The notes beneath the pieces were generated by a model, which was not told the origin of the DNA, made no database searches, and worked only from the letters and a program-made list of their open reading frames with translations. Both the position numbers and the translations under genes were made by a program. From NCBI RefSeq assembly GCF_000247695.1, contig NW_004624866.1, positions 677,158-741,157 of the forward strand: a stretch of 64,000 nucleotides of DNA. Direction: 5' to 3'. Below, one piece after another: positions 32,622 through 43,400 of this stretch. The first letter of the stretch is position 1. Each line of letters opens with the position of its first letter. This stretch comes from Heterocephalus glaber (Eukaryota; Chordata; Mammalia; Rodentia; Bathyergidae).

Positions 32622-33690
32622 ATATCACAGGCTTTCCAACTGTGGAGAAAGCACATAAGAGTCCCCACACTTCAGCATGTCTAGCCATCTTAAGCTCCCC
32701 ACTGGAGGGAGGCTAATTCTATTTACAGATTTTCAGATTGACAGAATCCAACCAGCAAGGGAAAGTGTCCTTGATGAAGGCCTGGAGAGAGGCCCTCAAG
32801 ACAGATTTTATTTGAAAGTTTAGTTAATTTATCCAAATATCTCTCTGCTTGATGACTAGCAACAACACACAATACCTATATTATGACATGATTATATTTA
32901 ACTTCAAATATATTGCTTTAAGAGAATTTAGAATAATGAATCTTTTAAGGCTAAGAACAAGAGTTATTTTGGAATACTAAAACTCTAAGAATAAGTTGCT
33001 CAATAAATTTTTGAATTGACAATATATTTCAAAGTCAAAACAGCTTTATTTCATCTAAATGATACTGATATCCTAAGTCATAAATCCTGTTTTGTCATGC
33101 ACTCAACTTATCATTGTCAGGTGTGTAAAACATGATACCTATTTTCTGTTAATAATATTGTACAGTGATAATATTTCATGATTAAGTTCTTTTGTTCCAA
33201 GAAATTAGCAGTATGACCAAACTACATAGATTTGGTATATTTGTGTGTGGGTGTGTGTATGTGTGTGGGTGACATACAAACATATAAAATGAGTTCATGG
33301 CTTTTTCAGGTATTGCTTAAAGAAACATTTTTCACTAAATCAAAACACAAATTTTTATAGGAAAAGGCATTTCAAGTGATGTGGAAAACAGGTACATTCT
33401 GAAAAAGGAGTAAATGTTTATATAAGTGCCTTCCTGTATTGTAATTAAGATAACCAAGTAGCTACAAGTCAATGATAGACCTTCTTAATCAACTTAACCT
33501 ATTGTATTTACTTATAACAAGGCCAACAAGCATTACGAAGATGAAGAAATATATAACTTGGTATCTATCCTCAAGAAGCTTATGATCTTGTTGGAATAAC
33601 ACATCCTTATTAAATAAGGCAGTATCAGTTCAAAATATGGGAAAACTTACAAGCTCAGTAAAGACAGAAACATTAAAGAACAGATATTCT
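32622..33690. other. Intronic stretch with (TG)n
   Basis: A TG-rich run at 33240-33270 (interrupted by A and extra G) and otherwise unrecognised AT-rich sequence. Confidence 0.4.
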
Positions 33691-33790
33691 ACCCTTTACA
33701 GTAAAAGCTGTGCATAGGCATTTCAAATGACTTGCCCAAGATCACACAGCTTATTTCAGTAGCAGGACCTTTTAGATCTTGAAACTCCCA
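33690..33790 (+). repeat. MIR SINE
   Basis: AATGACTTGCCCAAGATCAC, then ACAGCTTATTTCAGTAGCAG, is a good MIR core match. Confidence 0.65.
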
Positions 33791-33875
33791 TTAAGTGATC
33801 AGTTGCTTTCAACATAGATGGGGGGGATACATAAAACCAACACATATCAGAGAAGTCATCAAAATCATCACTGGG

Positions 33876-33975
33876 GAGCCGGGGATTTAGCTCAGTGGTT
33901 CTGTCACTTGCCTTGCAAGCGCAAGGACCCGAGTCCGATCCCTGGTACCAAAAAAAACAACAACAAAAACAAAAG
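33876..33975 (+). repeat. tRNA-derived SINE
   Basis: GAGCCGGGGATTTAGCTCAG, TTGCCTTGCAAGCGCAAGGA, CCGAGTCCGATCCCTGGTAC, A/C tail. The exact duplication ATCATCACTGGG lies at 33864-33875 and 33976-33987. Confidence 0.92.
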
Positions 33976-34279
33976 ATCATCACTGGGCTTTTCTTTAGGA
34001 CATAATACCACATGGATGCATTCTGAAAGAAAATGGTTAATATTCCAAATGTTCAGGACTGAGAATTCATTTCTCTTTGAATGTCTATCTGTACTACTTG
34101 TGTTTTTTGTACATTTTTAAGGTCATAAATTTATTTTTTCTCATTAAAAACATACATATTTAGAATAGAAATTTTGAAATTCCAAAAAGGAGTCATGTGG
34201 ACAAAAGTTATGGACAAAATCAAATCAGAAAGCCTTACTCTTCTCAATATCTAATAACACACACACACAAAAAGTATAA

Positions 34280-34365
34280 AGTGAAGGTGTAGTTGATTGA
34301 TAGAACATGTGCTTATTAGCATGCACTAAACTCTGGGCTTTGAGTCTCAACAGCACATAAACAAA
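34280..34365 (+). repeat. ID-type SINE, old
   Basis: AAGGTGTAGTTGATTGATAG, ACATGTGCTTATTAGCATGC and GCTTTGAGTCTCAACAGCAC resemble a decayed ID element. Confidence 0.5.
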
Positions 34366-34764
34366 AAAGTCCTGGCAGGCATAAGCTAATGACAAAAACA
34401 AATAAAGGCCTAGAAAATTCTACAAAAACACATTTCCCAGCTTTATCCTCACTTTCAAAAGCTGTACAGGCAAACAAAATCCGCAAATTTCTCACCGATA
34501 TGCCAAATGTGGAAAAACATCAACTGACAGAAATTCTAATTCAATTATTAAAATTCTAAGAGTAAAGAATGTGTCAGGCCACCAAGCAGAAAAACTTACA
34601 GGTAAAAGAATAATTGTTGAAGTATAATGAAAAGATATTTACAAAGTTTTAAAAGAGATTTTAACTCATTTAGCGAAGATGTCATACACATATAAAGGTA
34701 AAAGGTACACCCTTATCAAGCATGAATATACTTAGTAGATAAAGCAAATAAAAGCCTTATTGGC

Positions 34765-34860
34765 ACTGTGGCTATAACTCAGTGGTACTGAATGTGCCTA
34801 CTATGCTTATGGCCCTGGATTCAATCCCCAGCACCACCAGAAAGCAAGCAAAGAAAGAAG
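34765..34860 (+). repeat. ID-type SINE
   Basis: GTGGCTATAACTCAGTGGTA, TATGGCCCTGGATTCAATCC and CCAGCACCACCAGAAAGC. Confidence 0.75.
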
Positions 34861-34869
34861 AAGGAGGCC

Positions 34870-37439
34870 TTGTGTGTGTGTGTGTTTGGGGGGATGGTGT
34901 GGGCTGGGGAATCTAGAGAACTCAATACTGAAATCCAGTATGATTTGAAACAATTATACATGCAAATACACACACACAGACCTATCCTGTGGTGATCTTT
35001 TAATACACTAAAAGAAATAAAAGTAAACAAAAAAAATATAAAAAAAATTATAGTTGCAAATAGGTGGCAAATATATTTTGACAATATGTTAATAATTTAT
35101 ACAACAAAGATGAAAAATGCAGAAGATGCCTAAGTGTGCTAATTTTCAGAGTAGGGAGACACCTGGAATTGAAACATGCACCACAAAAAAGAGAAATTTT
35201 TAAAAAAACATAGATTAGAATCTTTGAGAATATTTTCTTTTGGATTTAATAAATATCCAAAATTTAGCAAACTCCTATAATCTGTTTTGTTAAATTCAGG
35301 AAAACTGAATACAAGCAAAACTTCTATTGGTCATGCCCTACTCTCCCCTCCCCTTCACCAAAAGGATCCTCTAATACTGCTTTAAAATATTTGTCATTTA
35401 AAAGAACATGAACAACTTTCCACATTTTTGTATATAAAACATAGACAACTACACAGAAAGTATATTTACACATATATCTTACTATTTTTCCTGTAAGTAT
35501 CTTAAGGTAAAAACCAAAAACAGAATTACAGAATCACTGGCTCAAACTGTTTGAGAAAAGCATCTGAGCTAAATAACAAAACACTCTACATAAATAGGAA
35601 AAAATTTTTAAAGTACAATAAAACAATCTTCCTTTTGATTCAAGTATTACAAAAAAAGGACAACTTTTTTTTCTTTGGTTACTGCAAACTGAGTAGCGTA
35701 GGTATCTTATACAGGTACTGTTTCAAGTGGAATGACAATGAAAGAAAAAAGCAAATAGAGATGAAGTCTACACTACAAAGAATAGTAGGAGGTATAAAAC
35801 TGAATGTTAAAATCCTTACATGAGAAAAGTGTGTATATACCCTATTCATTTAGTTTTAAAGTTATCTAATTGATTTAATAAAGTTCTTATTCAGTAGATC
35901 AATACCTAAGGTATTCTGTGCAAAGAAAAAAAGTAGGGTAAGTGGTACTATCACATATTTATTTGCTTTCAGCTCATTAATACACAACGTAGGTAAATGG
36001 GCCAACTTGTGAATAATTACTGAATCCAGTTGATTTGCTCAATTTGATACGTGTATCACTCTGAAAGTGAAATACAGAAGTCCAGCTGTTCCAACTGCAC
36101 ATCTTTCTGGGAATGAAAAGTGGCTTCTAGTCAACAGTATGTTGCTTAGCAAATAAAAATGACTTCATTTAGAATTTCAAGATCAAAGTAGGAAATAAAC
36201 TGCTTTTTGAAAGAAATGTGTTACACACAAAGCACATTTTAAAAATGTTTAACTGATCTTGTGACCGAAACTATTACAAAAAATTGCACATTTATACATT
36301 AAGAACTTTTAAATAGGACTTTCTATTCTATTAGCAGATAGACATACAAAAACTATGAGTAAGTTTTATATCCATTTGTTCAAAATATAAAAGCACACCA
36401 CTTATCAATCATTTTGCAGGCAAAACTTACAAAGGGGAAGATTAAATTTACTAGAATAATTCTTACAAAGATATTTGTGAAACTGGTGGATGGGAATGAA
36501 AAAATGATAATTTAAAAACACATAAATGATCATATGTTACTTTAACAGCCTTTTTCTGAGGTAAACACCTAAGGAGTTGGGGACATTCTTTCTTGAAAAG
36601 AATTCTTCATAAAATAAAAAGAGGTGTTAACACTGGTTTATAACTGGTCAAATTCTTAATTGTTTGCATTAAGGAACTTCTGAAGACTACACTGAAAGGA
36701 ACAGTTAGAAATGCAGTAAGATATTAAGAACAAAGAAAGCAGGTAATATCTGATAGCTGAGTACCTTGCTGTCCAAGAGAAACCAGTCACAAAATTAATT
36801 CAAAATTTTCTGCTTCCCACACTAAATAACAAACAAAAAACAAGGTGAAACGAATTACAATTTTAATATGTAATAATATTGAAAAGCTGAGGTGTTTTTA
36901 AATTTGGTACTCATACTAAGTCTTTGAAAGCTGGTTTTTATTTTAAATTTACAGAAAATCACAATTCATATGCTAAATTATCATAAAACATCTGTTGCTC
37001 TGTATCTTTTATAAAATTTACAGTACAAAAGCAGATTAATGTTCAAGCGTTCCGAGCATAAAGGTTGTATAACAACTCAAACAAGTGTCAGTTTTCATAT
37101 TTAAATTCATACTACATGAAAATTCAGTTTCTCAGTCAGACTAGCCACATTTCAAGAGTTCAAAAGCCACATCCAGCTAATGGCTACTTTAATGGATAAC
37201 AAAAGTAGAGAACTATCTATCTTCCTGTAGTTAAAATTACATATGAAATTCAAGTTTCAACAATTTAGCATATAAGCCACAAATAATCTACAGTAAGTTA
37301 TATTCTAAAATGACAGTAATGCTCTAAGCACAGAGAAGAAACATGCCATACTGCTACAAATCTTTAAAACATAACCAAACAGAAAAACTGTATGAAAGAC
37401 TTAGATGATTAAAAAGATAAATCCAGAAAGAAGAAATCT
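34870..37439. other. ORC4 intron stretch, mostly unrecognised
   Basis: A (GT)n run near 34871-34885, then about 2.5 kb of AT-rich sequence without recognised gene, RNA or young repeat. Confidence 0.45.
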
Positions 37440-38205
37440 ACACAGCCAATAATTTATTTTTAAAAAGTGGTCAACATCCGTGGAGAATGTAAATTAAAAC
37501 TACATTTATTGGGTTGGCAAAATTGAGACATAATTGTTGGTAAAACTTACAAAATAAAGAGATGTATCATAAACTGCTGTGGGAGTATAAATTGGTATAT
37601 CCAACATGGAAAAGTGTGGCATAATGTAGTAAAGTTGAATATATACATAGTCTAAAATGTAGCGATGTGTGTAAGAATCCATGTATATGAACATTCATAG
37701 TGGCATTATCTGTAATTGCTAAAAACTGAACATACAAAATGTCCATTAATATTAGACTTGTTAAATTGTGGATTATTTCAAAAAAGACACAATACTATAG
37801 ACAGTATACAAAAATATACGAAGCACAGCTAAATATACAATCTAGGTAAAACCTCTGCAACAGGAGAATTTAGAAAAGATATGAAATAATATATAATCCA
37901 GTTATGTATAGAAAAAAAAAAGCAAAATTAATCCATATTACTTAGGGATGCTGATAGGTGGTTTATAAATGCTAGAAAAAAAAAGCAGTAAATAATTACC
38001 GTAAAAACCCAGTAAGTGATAAAATTCGGGAGGAAAGTGGAATGTCAGGAATGGGTGAGAAAAAGTTAGTTCTCAGGACCTACCAATGTTCTACTTCCTG
38101 ACTTGGGTAGTGGTTACACAGTTCACTTCACAGTCGTTCATTACGTCTATGTTTTATGCACTTGTCTATGTATTCTCTATCTTAAGGAAAAGATTTAACA
38201 ATTGT
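37440..38205 (+). repeat. Old LINE-1 3' portion
   Basis: AAGTGGTCAACATCCGTGGA, a GGGAGTATAAATTGGTATAT segment, CATTATCTGTAATTGCTAAA and a terminal block GTTCTACTTCCTGACTTGGG follow the order of an ancient L1M ORF2 end and 3'UTR. Confidence 0.65.
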
Positions 38206-39050
38206 ATCTGAGACACATTAATTGCCTTGCTATATTTTTTTTGAATGACAAGACGGAAGACATTTGGTTTTCAAATGAAAAAATTTAAGGCACAGAATAG
38301 TTTTGATTCCATCTGACAAGATTACTATACACACTGAAAGTAGTACTACACAATGATACATAAATAGGGTCCACTGCCAAAACTTGTAGAAAATAAAATG
38401 TAGAAAAATAGTAACTTTCACATCCCAAAGAACCCGCATTATACAATTAAATACATAATATGTAAGAGAAATTATAGATTTCTTAAACAGACACGTTACC
38501 CTTCCAATTATCTTTACAAAAGATAACTGAAAGATCAGAATGTTTTCAATTAAGATCGTATGAAATTAATGTGAAAAAGAATATGCTAATTCTTCAAAGT
38601 ACCTAGACAAAGGAAACCCGAAAGACTGAAATTTAAGATTGTACTACACGAAGGTGAAAAACGTGCTATTTCAACATAAAAGTCCAAACACCTATCGTAA
38701 AAATTTATCATCTACGCTACATGAAGGGAAAACTTTAACGACGGCCCTTCTCTCTTTTTCAATCCTAAAATTCAGAATCAAGAACTACATACACAATCCC
38801 ACACAAGGCTCTGAGAACAGGCACTGACTTGACTTGCAGCAACGCGAGACCTGGAGGGAAATTCGACTGAAGTCTTCCCTGCCTGTTCCTTCCCCCCAAA
38901 CACTCCAGAATTCAGACAGGTTTACAAGGTAACTAATGATAGGCACTACACCCAATATAAGCGATGCTACCACGGAGGTGGCTGAAATCCCCACACCAGA
39001 CTTCTCTATTCTCTGCTAGGTCTCCTGCTGTGAACTCTGGAATGTCATTT
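38206..39050. other. Sequence flanking the CpG island, left side
   Basis: GC content rises toward the island from about 38700. No exon was identified. It lies within ORC4 intron 1, or is partly exonic if the donor after 39058 is used. Confidence 0.4.
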
Positions 39051-39536
39051 GACTCACCTGCCCAGGCTGCCCAGCTCTCACAGCACTCTTATCTTCACCC
39101 ACAAATCTCACCTACAATCCCCATGCAGAAGTAGTCTTCTCAGTACTCACTACACTAGCCAGCGATTCGTCGACAGGCTCACGGGGAGGCCAAGGGACAG
39201 AACGAGCCCGCCAGGTTTTGGCCTGCCCGGCCTAGACAAGCCTGCCTCCTCACCACACTCCCAGTCTCCACAGCTTTCAATCCTCCACTTTCGACTCGCC
39301 ATCCGCCCTGGGCGCAAAGACCTTCATTGTGAAGCCAGCCTAACTCATATTACCTCTCGCAAAAAGTCTGCCTTTAGGAAGGCAACGCCGGGATTCCATA
39401 ACAGCGGGAACCTATTCACCAGCTCAGCCCGCCACGTTCACCGTTCAGCTTCACCTGCTGCTGCCAGCGGTACACGACCACTCCCAGAATACCCCGCGCA
39501 CAGACCGCCTCTCCTCTCAAACCCCTCCTGCCCAAA

Positions 39537-39542
39537 CACGTG
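39537..39542. promoter_or_regulatory. E-box CACGTG
   Basis: Palindromic CACGTG in the context AACACGTGACC, a USF/MYC/TFE-type site, in the presumed ORC4 start region. Binding is inferred. Confidence 0.5.
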
Positions 39543-39557
39543 ACCTCCTTCCACGCC

Positions 39558-39565
39558 CACTTCCG
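39558..39565 (-). promoter_or_regulatory. ETS/GABP-like site
   Basis: CGGAAGTG on the minus strand, the classic core of GABP sites common near starts of housekeeping genes. Here it is in the presumed ORC4 start region. Confidence 0.5.
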
Positions 39566-39768
39566 CTCCTCCACTTTCCCTTAGGAGGGAGAGGGAGTTG
39601 GGGGAGTTAAAGAGTAGCTACTTCCTCCTCCTCCCTGACCCCGCCCCTCTACCCCCTGCTACAATGCCTTCCGGGTCGCGAGTGCCTCGGAGCCTTCTGG
39701 GAAAACATCTCATTTCCTCCCCTCCCCCTCCTCCTGACTTCAACCAACCAGCCTCCCGTCAGAGAGGA

Positions 39769-39777
39769 GCATGCGCA
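39769..39777 (+). promoter_or_regulatory. NRF1-like site
   Basis: GCATGCGCA in the island, a core NRF1-type palindrome half plus extension, between the two presumed start regions. Confidence 0.45.
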
Positions 39778-40088
39778 GTGAGTTTCTCCCATCTCTTCTA
39801 CCCGAACCCCCCCTCCCCCCCCAAGCAGAGAGACCCCAGCAGCAGCAGCAGCTGATGATGAAGAGAGAGGCTGTGGCAAAGGGGGGGCACCTTTTATTTC
39901 TATTTTTAAAGGGACAGGACACTAATTTTACCCCACTTCAACCTTGAATTGAGGGGGGTGGGGGGGAAGGTGGCTGAGTTCCTTCCCCCACCCTCCAGCC
40001 CTGAGCCCTGAGAGAGAGATTGAGCCTGAGAGAGAAGGAGAAGGAGTTTCTTCTTCTTCGAAAAACCCCATCTAAGACTCATACCCCC

Positions 40089-40193
40089 TCACCCTTCCAC
40101 TCGCCTCCCTCCTGAGCCCCCTCCACCCTCCTTCTCTTTGGCCGTGAGAGGAGGAGAGAAAGAGACCAAAAGCCTCTTAGCAACACAGACCTT

Positions 40194-40263
<70 letters not shown>

Positions 40264-40271
40264 TGCTGTTG

Positions 40272-40319
<48 letters not shown>

Positions 40320-40337
40320 GGCCCTGGCTGGAGACAT
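40089..40337 (-). other. ATG-started polyglutamine open frame (not established as a gene)
   Basis: On the minus strand an ATG at 40337-40335 opens MSPARAK, followed by 41 Gln (CAG with four CAA), then KVCVAKRLLVSFSPPLTAKE and a Gly-rich end, 82 codons in all. It is antisense to the presumed MBD5 exon and upstream of the likely ORC4 start, so it is translated only if antisense or upstream ORC4 transcripts exist. The frame may simply follow from the repeat; I do not claim a protein. Confidence 0.25.
40194..40316 (+). repeat. Interrupted CTG/CAG trinucleotide tract, 41 triplets
   Basis: On the plus strand the tract reads, in triplets: one TTG, 21 CTG (40197-40259), TTG, two CTG, TTG, one CTG, TTG and 13 CTG (to 40316). 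The longest pure run is thus 21. It sits in the presumed MBD5 5'UTR exon, where the RNA would carry CUG repeats. On the other strand it is CAG/CAA, read as 41 glutamines by an ATG-started frame (40337 down to 40089). The three TTG interruptions normally stabilise such tracts. Confidence 0.95.
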
Positions 40338-40465
40338 CTCATTACACCCAGGAGCAGCCACTTCCCCAGCTCTCCTCCTCCTCCTCCACTCCCCCCCCCT
40401 TTATTACCCTTTGTGTCATCCTCCACAGCTCCAGGGAAGGCATTCAAAAGTGGGGGGCAGGAAAG

Positions 40466-43400
40466 GTAAGTGTGTCTGTGGGGGCTTCCTCTGGCACTGA
40501 CTTTCACTCCGGGGCAACAGTGGCACCAAACCACATACGCAGTGGAGCTCCGGTGTGAGGAGGGGGTGGTGCGGGGGGGGGTGAATGAAGGAGGGGTTGG
40601 AGTGGGGAGGGATGTGTAAGGTGGGATGCCCATCCTGTCAGGGGAGGAAGGGCACTTTTATTTTTATTTGCTGTTGTCAAAAGTGGTTTCTCTCCTCCAG
40701 CTAACATCTGATTGTGCCTTGGTCCAGTGGGGGAGAATACAAAAACAACCCCCTCCTTCCTCCAATGAGGCGCTAGGGAAAGAGAAAGAGGCACACTTTG
40801 TAGATGTCACTTAAAAAAAATTATTTGGAGAGCTTTTTTCTTTTTCCTCAGGAAAAGCTCTATTGCATTTGTTTCTCAGTGGGAAAATGTCGGGATCCGG
40901 ATTGTATTGGAACTGCTTATCCATTTGTAAACCTAAGTGTTTTCCTCTTTTTGGTCCTGTATGTGATTTGGATATTGACTTGAGCGTTGGAAGACTTGAT
41001 TGTTTTTTGCGTTACCGATCTAATTTCTCCATTTTTCGTTTTGTCTGACTTACATAGAGAATTTCAAATTTTTAGTTGATAGAGGCCTTTGGTTGGGATT
41101 TGACTTATATTATTGCTTTTTTATGCTAAATATTTGTTTTATATATGAGTATATAAAGTCCAAAGCACAAAATGCTTAAAGTTTAAATGCCACTGATATT
41201 AGCTTTTCTACAAATGCTCTTAGTATTTATTTTCCATAAGATGAAAATATTAGCTATTTCATAATTAACTGTGTATTTTTCTAATCTTTGTAACTTGTGT
41301 GAACAGGCAATCCCCATTGAAAACTTTATGTTGTTCTGGCTGCAAGGAAGGCCTACCTTCTCCATCAATAGTTTGGTGGATTGGTACCACTTTCAGTTTT
41401 AACTGAATTATTCATTTACTGTTGTAAATGGAGATGAGTTTTACATCTCCTGGGGTACTGAATCAAATTGCTTACTATATGGGAAAGGAGACAGTTTTTT
41501 AAAATATATTTTTATGAGTCAAAGAAATCATGAACTTATAATTTGTAATATATTACTTGTAGTTACATATAAATTGGAGGGTAAATCCAGATTTAAGCTT
41601 ATAGAAAAACGATTTGGGTAAAAATCACTATTCTCCATTTTTACATGGTATGTTCTTAGTGAATAGCTTTCATTCAGTGCTGTATTTTTCACAAATGCTA
41701 GTAAGTATGTTTCTGATGTAGGTCTTCTAGGGCTTACATTGGAAAGTGGTATTTTGTATATATTTCTTTATCCTTTCCTTAGAGATATATACACACATAT
41801 TGCCTCTGTCTGTCTCTCTCTGTCTCTCTCTCACACACACAGACACATTATTTTTTTTTCTTGTAGCTGCATTGGTATCTCTGATCCCATAATTTATGTC
41901 AGCAAAAAATATTCCTCTGTAAAACAGCAATCTTGTGATCAGACTGGCAATATGAAAACAGCAATTTGACCAACTAGAAAGGATTGAAAAAATTTAAATC
42001 TAGAAGGTTATTCGACATAAATGTCATAAAATACATGAATATGTTTAATTTTTTATTTTCTTAATGATAAAGGAAAACCATAATATACATATTTAAGTGT
42101 CTGAGATGCTTCGTATAGGCAGAAACTTGTTCTGTAAAATTTTAATTACCTACTCTGTGCGAAAGTAGCCATTTACACATGGAAGAAAAGCCGTGCAGCA
42201 GTAAACAATATGGTTTTATTTCTCTTATTCTTGTTATAAAATTGAGTAGTTTCTTACCTTTCTCTGAAGTGTAATTGGTGCACTTAAGCAGAAATCTGTG
42301 CCAACTTCAGGTTTCTATCCCAATATTAATACTACTATTCCACCTTCATTTAAGATTATTTGTCCTCACCTTAAAAACCTCAGCAAACTTAACATAAGAG
42401 ATACAAAGTAGAACTTAGTGAAAAAAATCAATCTTGAAGTAAGCAAATTGTGTAGATAATTGAGGTAGTAGTTGCCCATGGGGCAGATGAGTCAAATTTA
42501 GTTTTGAGTTTGTATTTGTTTCCCTTTGAAAATGTTTCTTATCCTACCAACCCTAGGGTAACCCTTTCATGGTCGGATGATTTCAGACTTAAGTTGGATA
42601 ATGATTTATGCTTACAAAGCCTTTTATTTTATTTGTGTTATGCTTTTAATTTTTAAGTAGTAAGAACTACTGAGGTTTAAGATGGTAATTTACAAGTAGA
42701 TGTTGTCTTGGCCATCACTTTATTCCTCTCTTCATTTTCCATATTTCTGGAGTTCAGAGACTTGAAGGAACTTGTGAAAAGTTCCAGGGTCTGTGAGTAG
42801 GTGGCTGAGAAGTTACAGAACTCAGGTCTCTTAACACCTACTATACTAACTACCTCAGTGTCCTTTATCAGAAAAGAAACTGTCATACATAATTCTGTGC
42901 ATAGCACTTAAGGGTTTTATATATGGAGGCACATTTTTAAAGGAATATTAAGGTAAATAATGTTAGAGCTATAATTTATCCATTCACAATTCAGTCATTT
43001 GTTATTGATCTTTAAAAGAAGCATTCACTTTACTCATTGTGGATTACTGTTTTGACAGTTATTTCTACTTCTTTAATGCTTATTCACCCCCCAAACTTCC
43101 AGTTAATTTGGAAATATACTTACTGTTCTTGTACTAAGGACCCATACTATTAAAAAAAGAAATAGAATTCATGTTATATTACAAATGTTTACCTATGAGT
43201 CTTGCCTTAGTGAACTACTTAAGGACACAAATATTTTGGCTTTCTTGAAACTTGTGTCCCTCACTTTCAACCCAATATGTGGTGTACAGTAGGCTCCACT
43301 GATTGTTTATCATAATCCATTTGAATTTTGGAGTCAGACATATTTGAATTTCTTTACTCTCAAATATGAAATTCTTTTCCTCTCCTCCTTTTTACCTTCT

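Larger units (their letters stand above)
7810..39454 (-). other. ORC4: ORC4 intron 1 (approximate right edge)
   Basis: About 31 kb between the start-codon exon and the CpG island. It carries most of the L1, LTR, piggyBac and SINE insertions listed separately. No ORC4 coding sequence lies here. The right edge depends on which donor in the island is used (after 39455 or after 39058). Confidence 0.6.
1..39565 (-). other. ORC4: ORC4 gene, 5' portion (exon 1 to exon 4 and introns)
   Basis: Three exons on the minus strand encode the N-terminus of origin recognition complex subunit 4, an AAA+ family subunit of the six-protein complex that marks replication origins in the nucleus. The coding exons lie at 7739-7792, 5367-5443 and 4318-4408. 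All have AG acceptors and GT donors on the minus strand, and their phases join into one frame. The remaining exons lie left of the window. The first intron runs from the CpG island to about 7810, roughly 31 kb, and is largely transposon-derived. The right boundary (transcription start) is estimated from promoter motifs, not seen. The neighbour on the other strand is MBD5, as in other mammals. Confidence 0.9.
39455..39565 (-). other. ORC4: Candidate ORC4 noncoding exon 1
   Basis: A donor CAG|GTGAAG on the minus strand lies after 39455, downstream of the ETS-like and E-box motifs at 39537-39565, giving a short 5'UTR exon. An alternative donor with better consensus, CAG|GTGAGT, lies after 39058 and would give a longer first exon. 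The transcription start is not visible in sequence; choosing between these needs transcript data. Confidence 0.4.
39830..40465 (+). other. MBD5: Probable MBD5 5'UTR exon 1 (start uncertain)
   Basis: MBD5 (methyl-CpG-binding-domain protein 5, a chromatin factor) is the conserved head-to-head neighbour of ORC4 in mammals. On the plus strand a strong donor GAAAG|GTAAGTG lies after 40465, within the island, and suits a noncoding first exon. The exon would contain the CTG tract at 40194-40316. No MBD5 coding sequence was found in the window, which fits the gene's long 5' leader spread over many kb. The left edge is a guess; exon identity rests on synteny and the donor, not protein similarity. Confidence 0.55.
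39100..40620. promoter_or_regulatory. CpG island, shared ORC4/MBD5 promoter
   Basis: The only long GC-rich stretch with frequent CpG in the window. It separates minus-strand ORC4 exons from the plus-strand donor at 40465. Motifs resembling ubiquitous promoter factors are present: CACTTCCG (ETS/GABP) at 39558-39565, CACGTG at 39537-39542, a ZNF143-like ACCACTCCCAGAATACC at 39477, and GCATGCGCA (NRF1-like) at 39769-39777. No good TATA box was seen. This fits a housekeeping bidirectional promoter; activity is inferred. Confidence 0.85.

Noticed and set aside
39049..39543. A 164-residue plus-strand frame in the CpG island as a gene
   Set aside because: It is a GC-driven open frame starting at a non-ATG codon (CTG), with no recognisable domain, antisense to the presumed ORC4 exon 1.
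40138..40500. Plus-strand open frames with poly-Cys or poly-Leu across the CTG tract
   Set aside because: They begin with TTG, not ATG, and simply reflect repeat translation in other frames.
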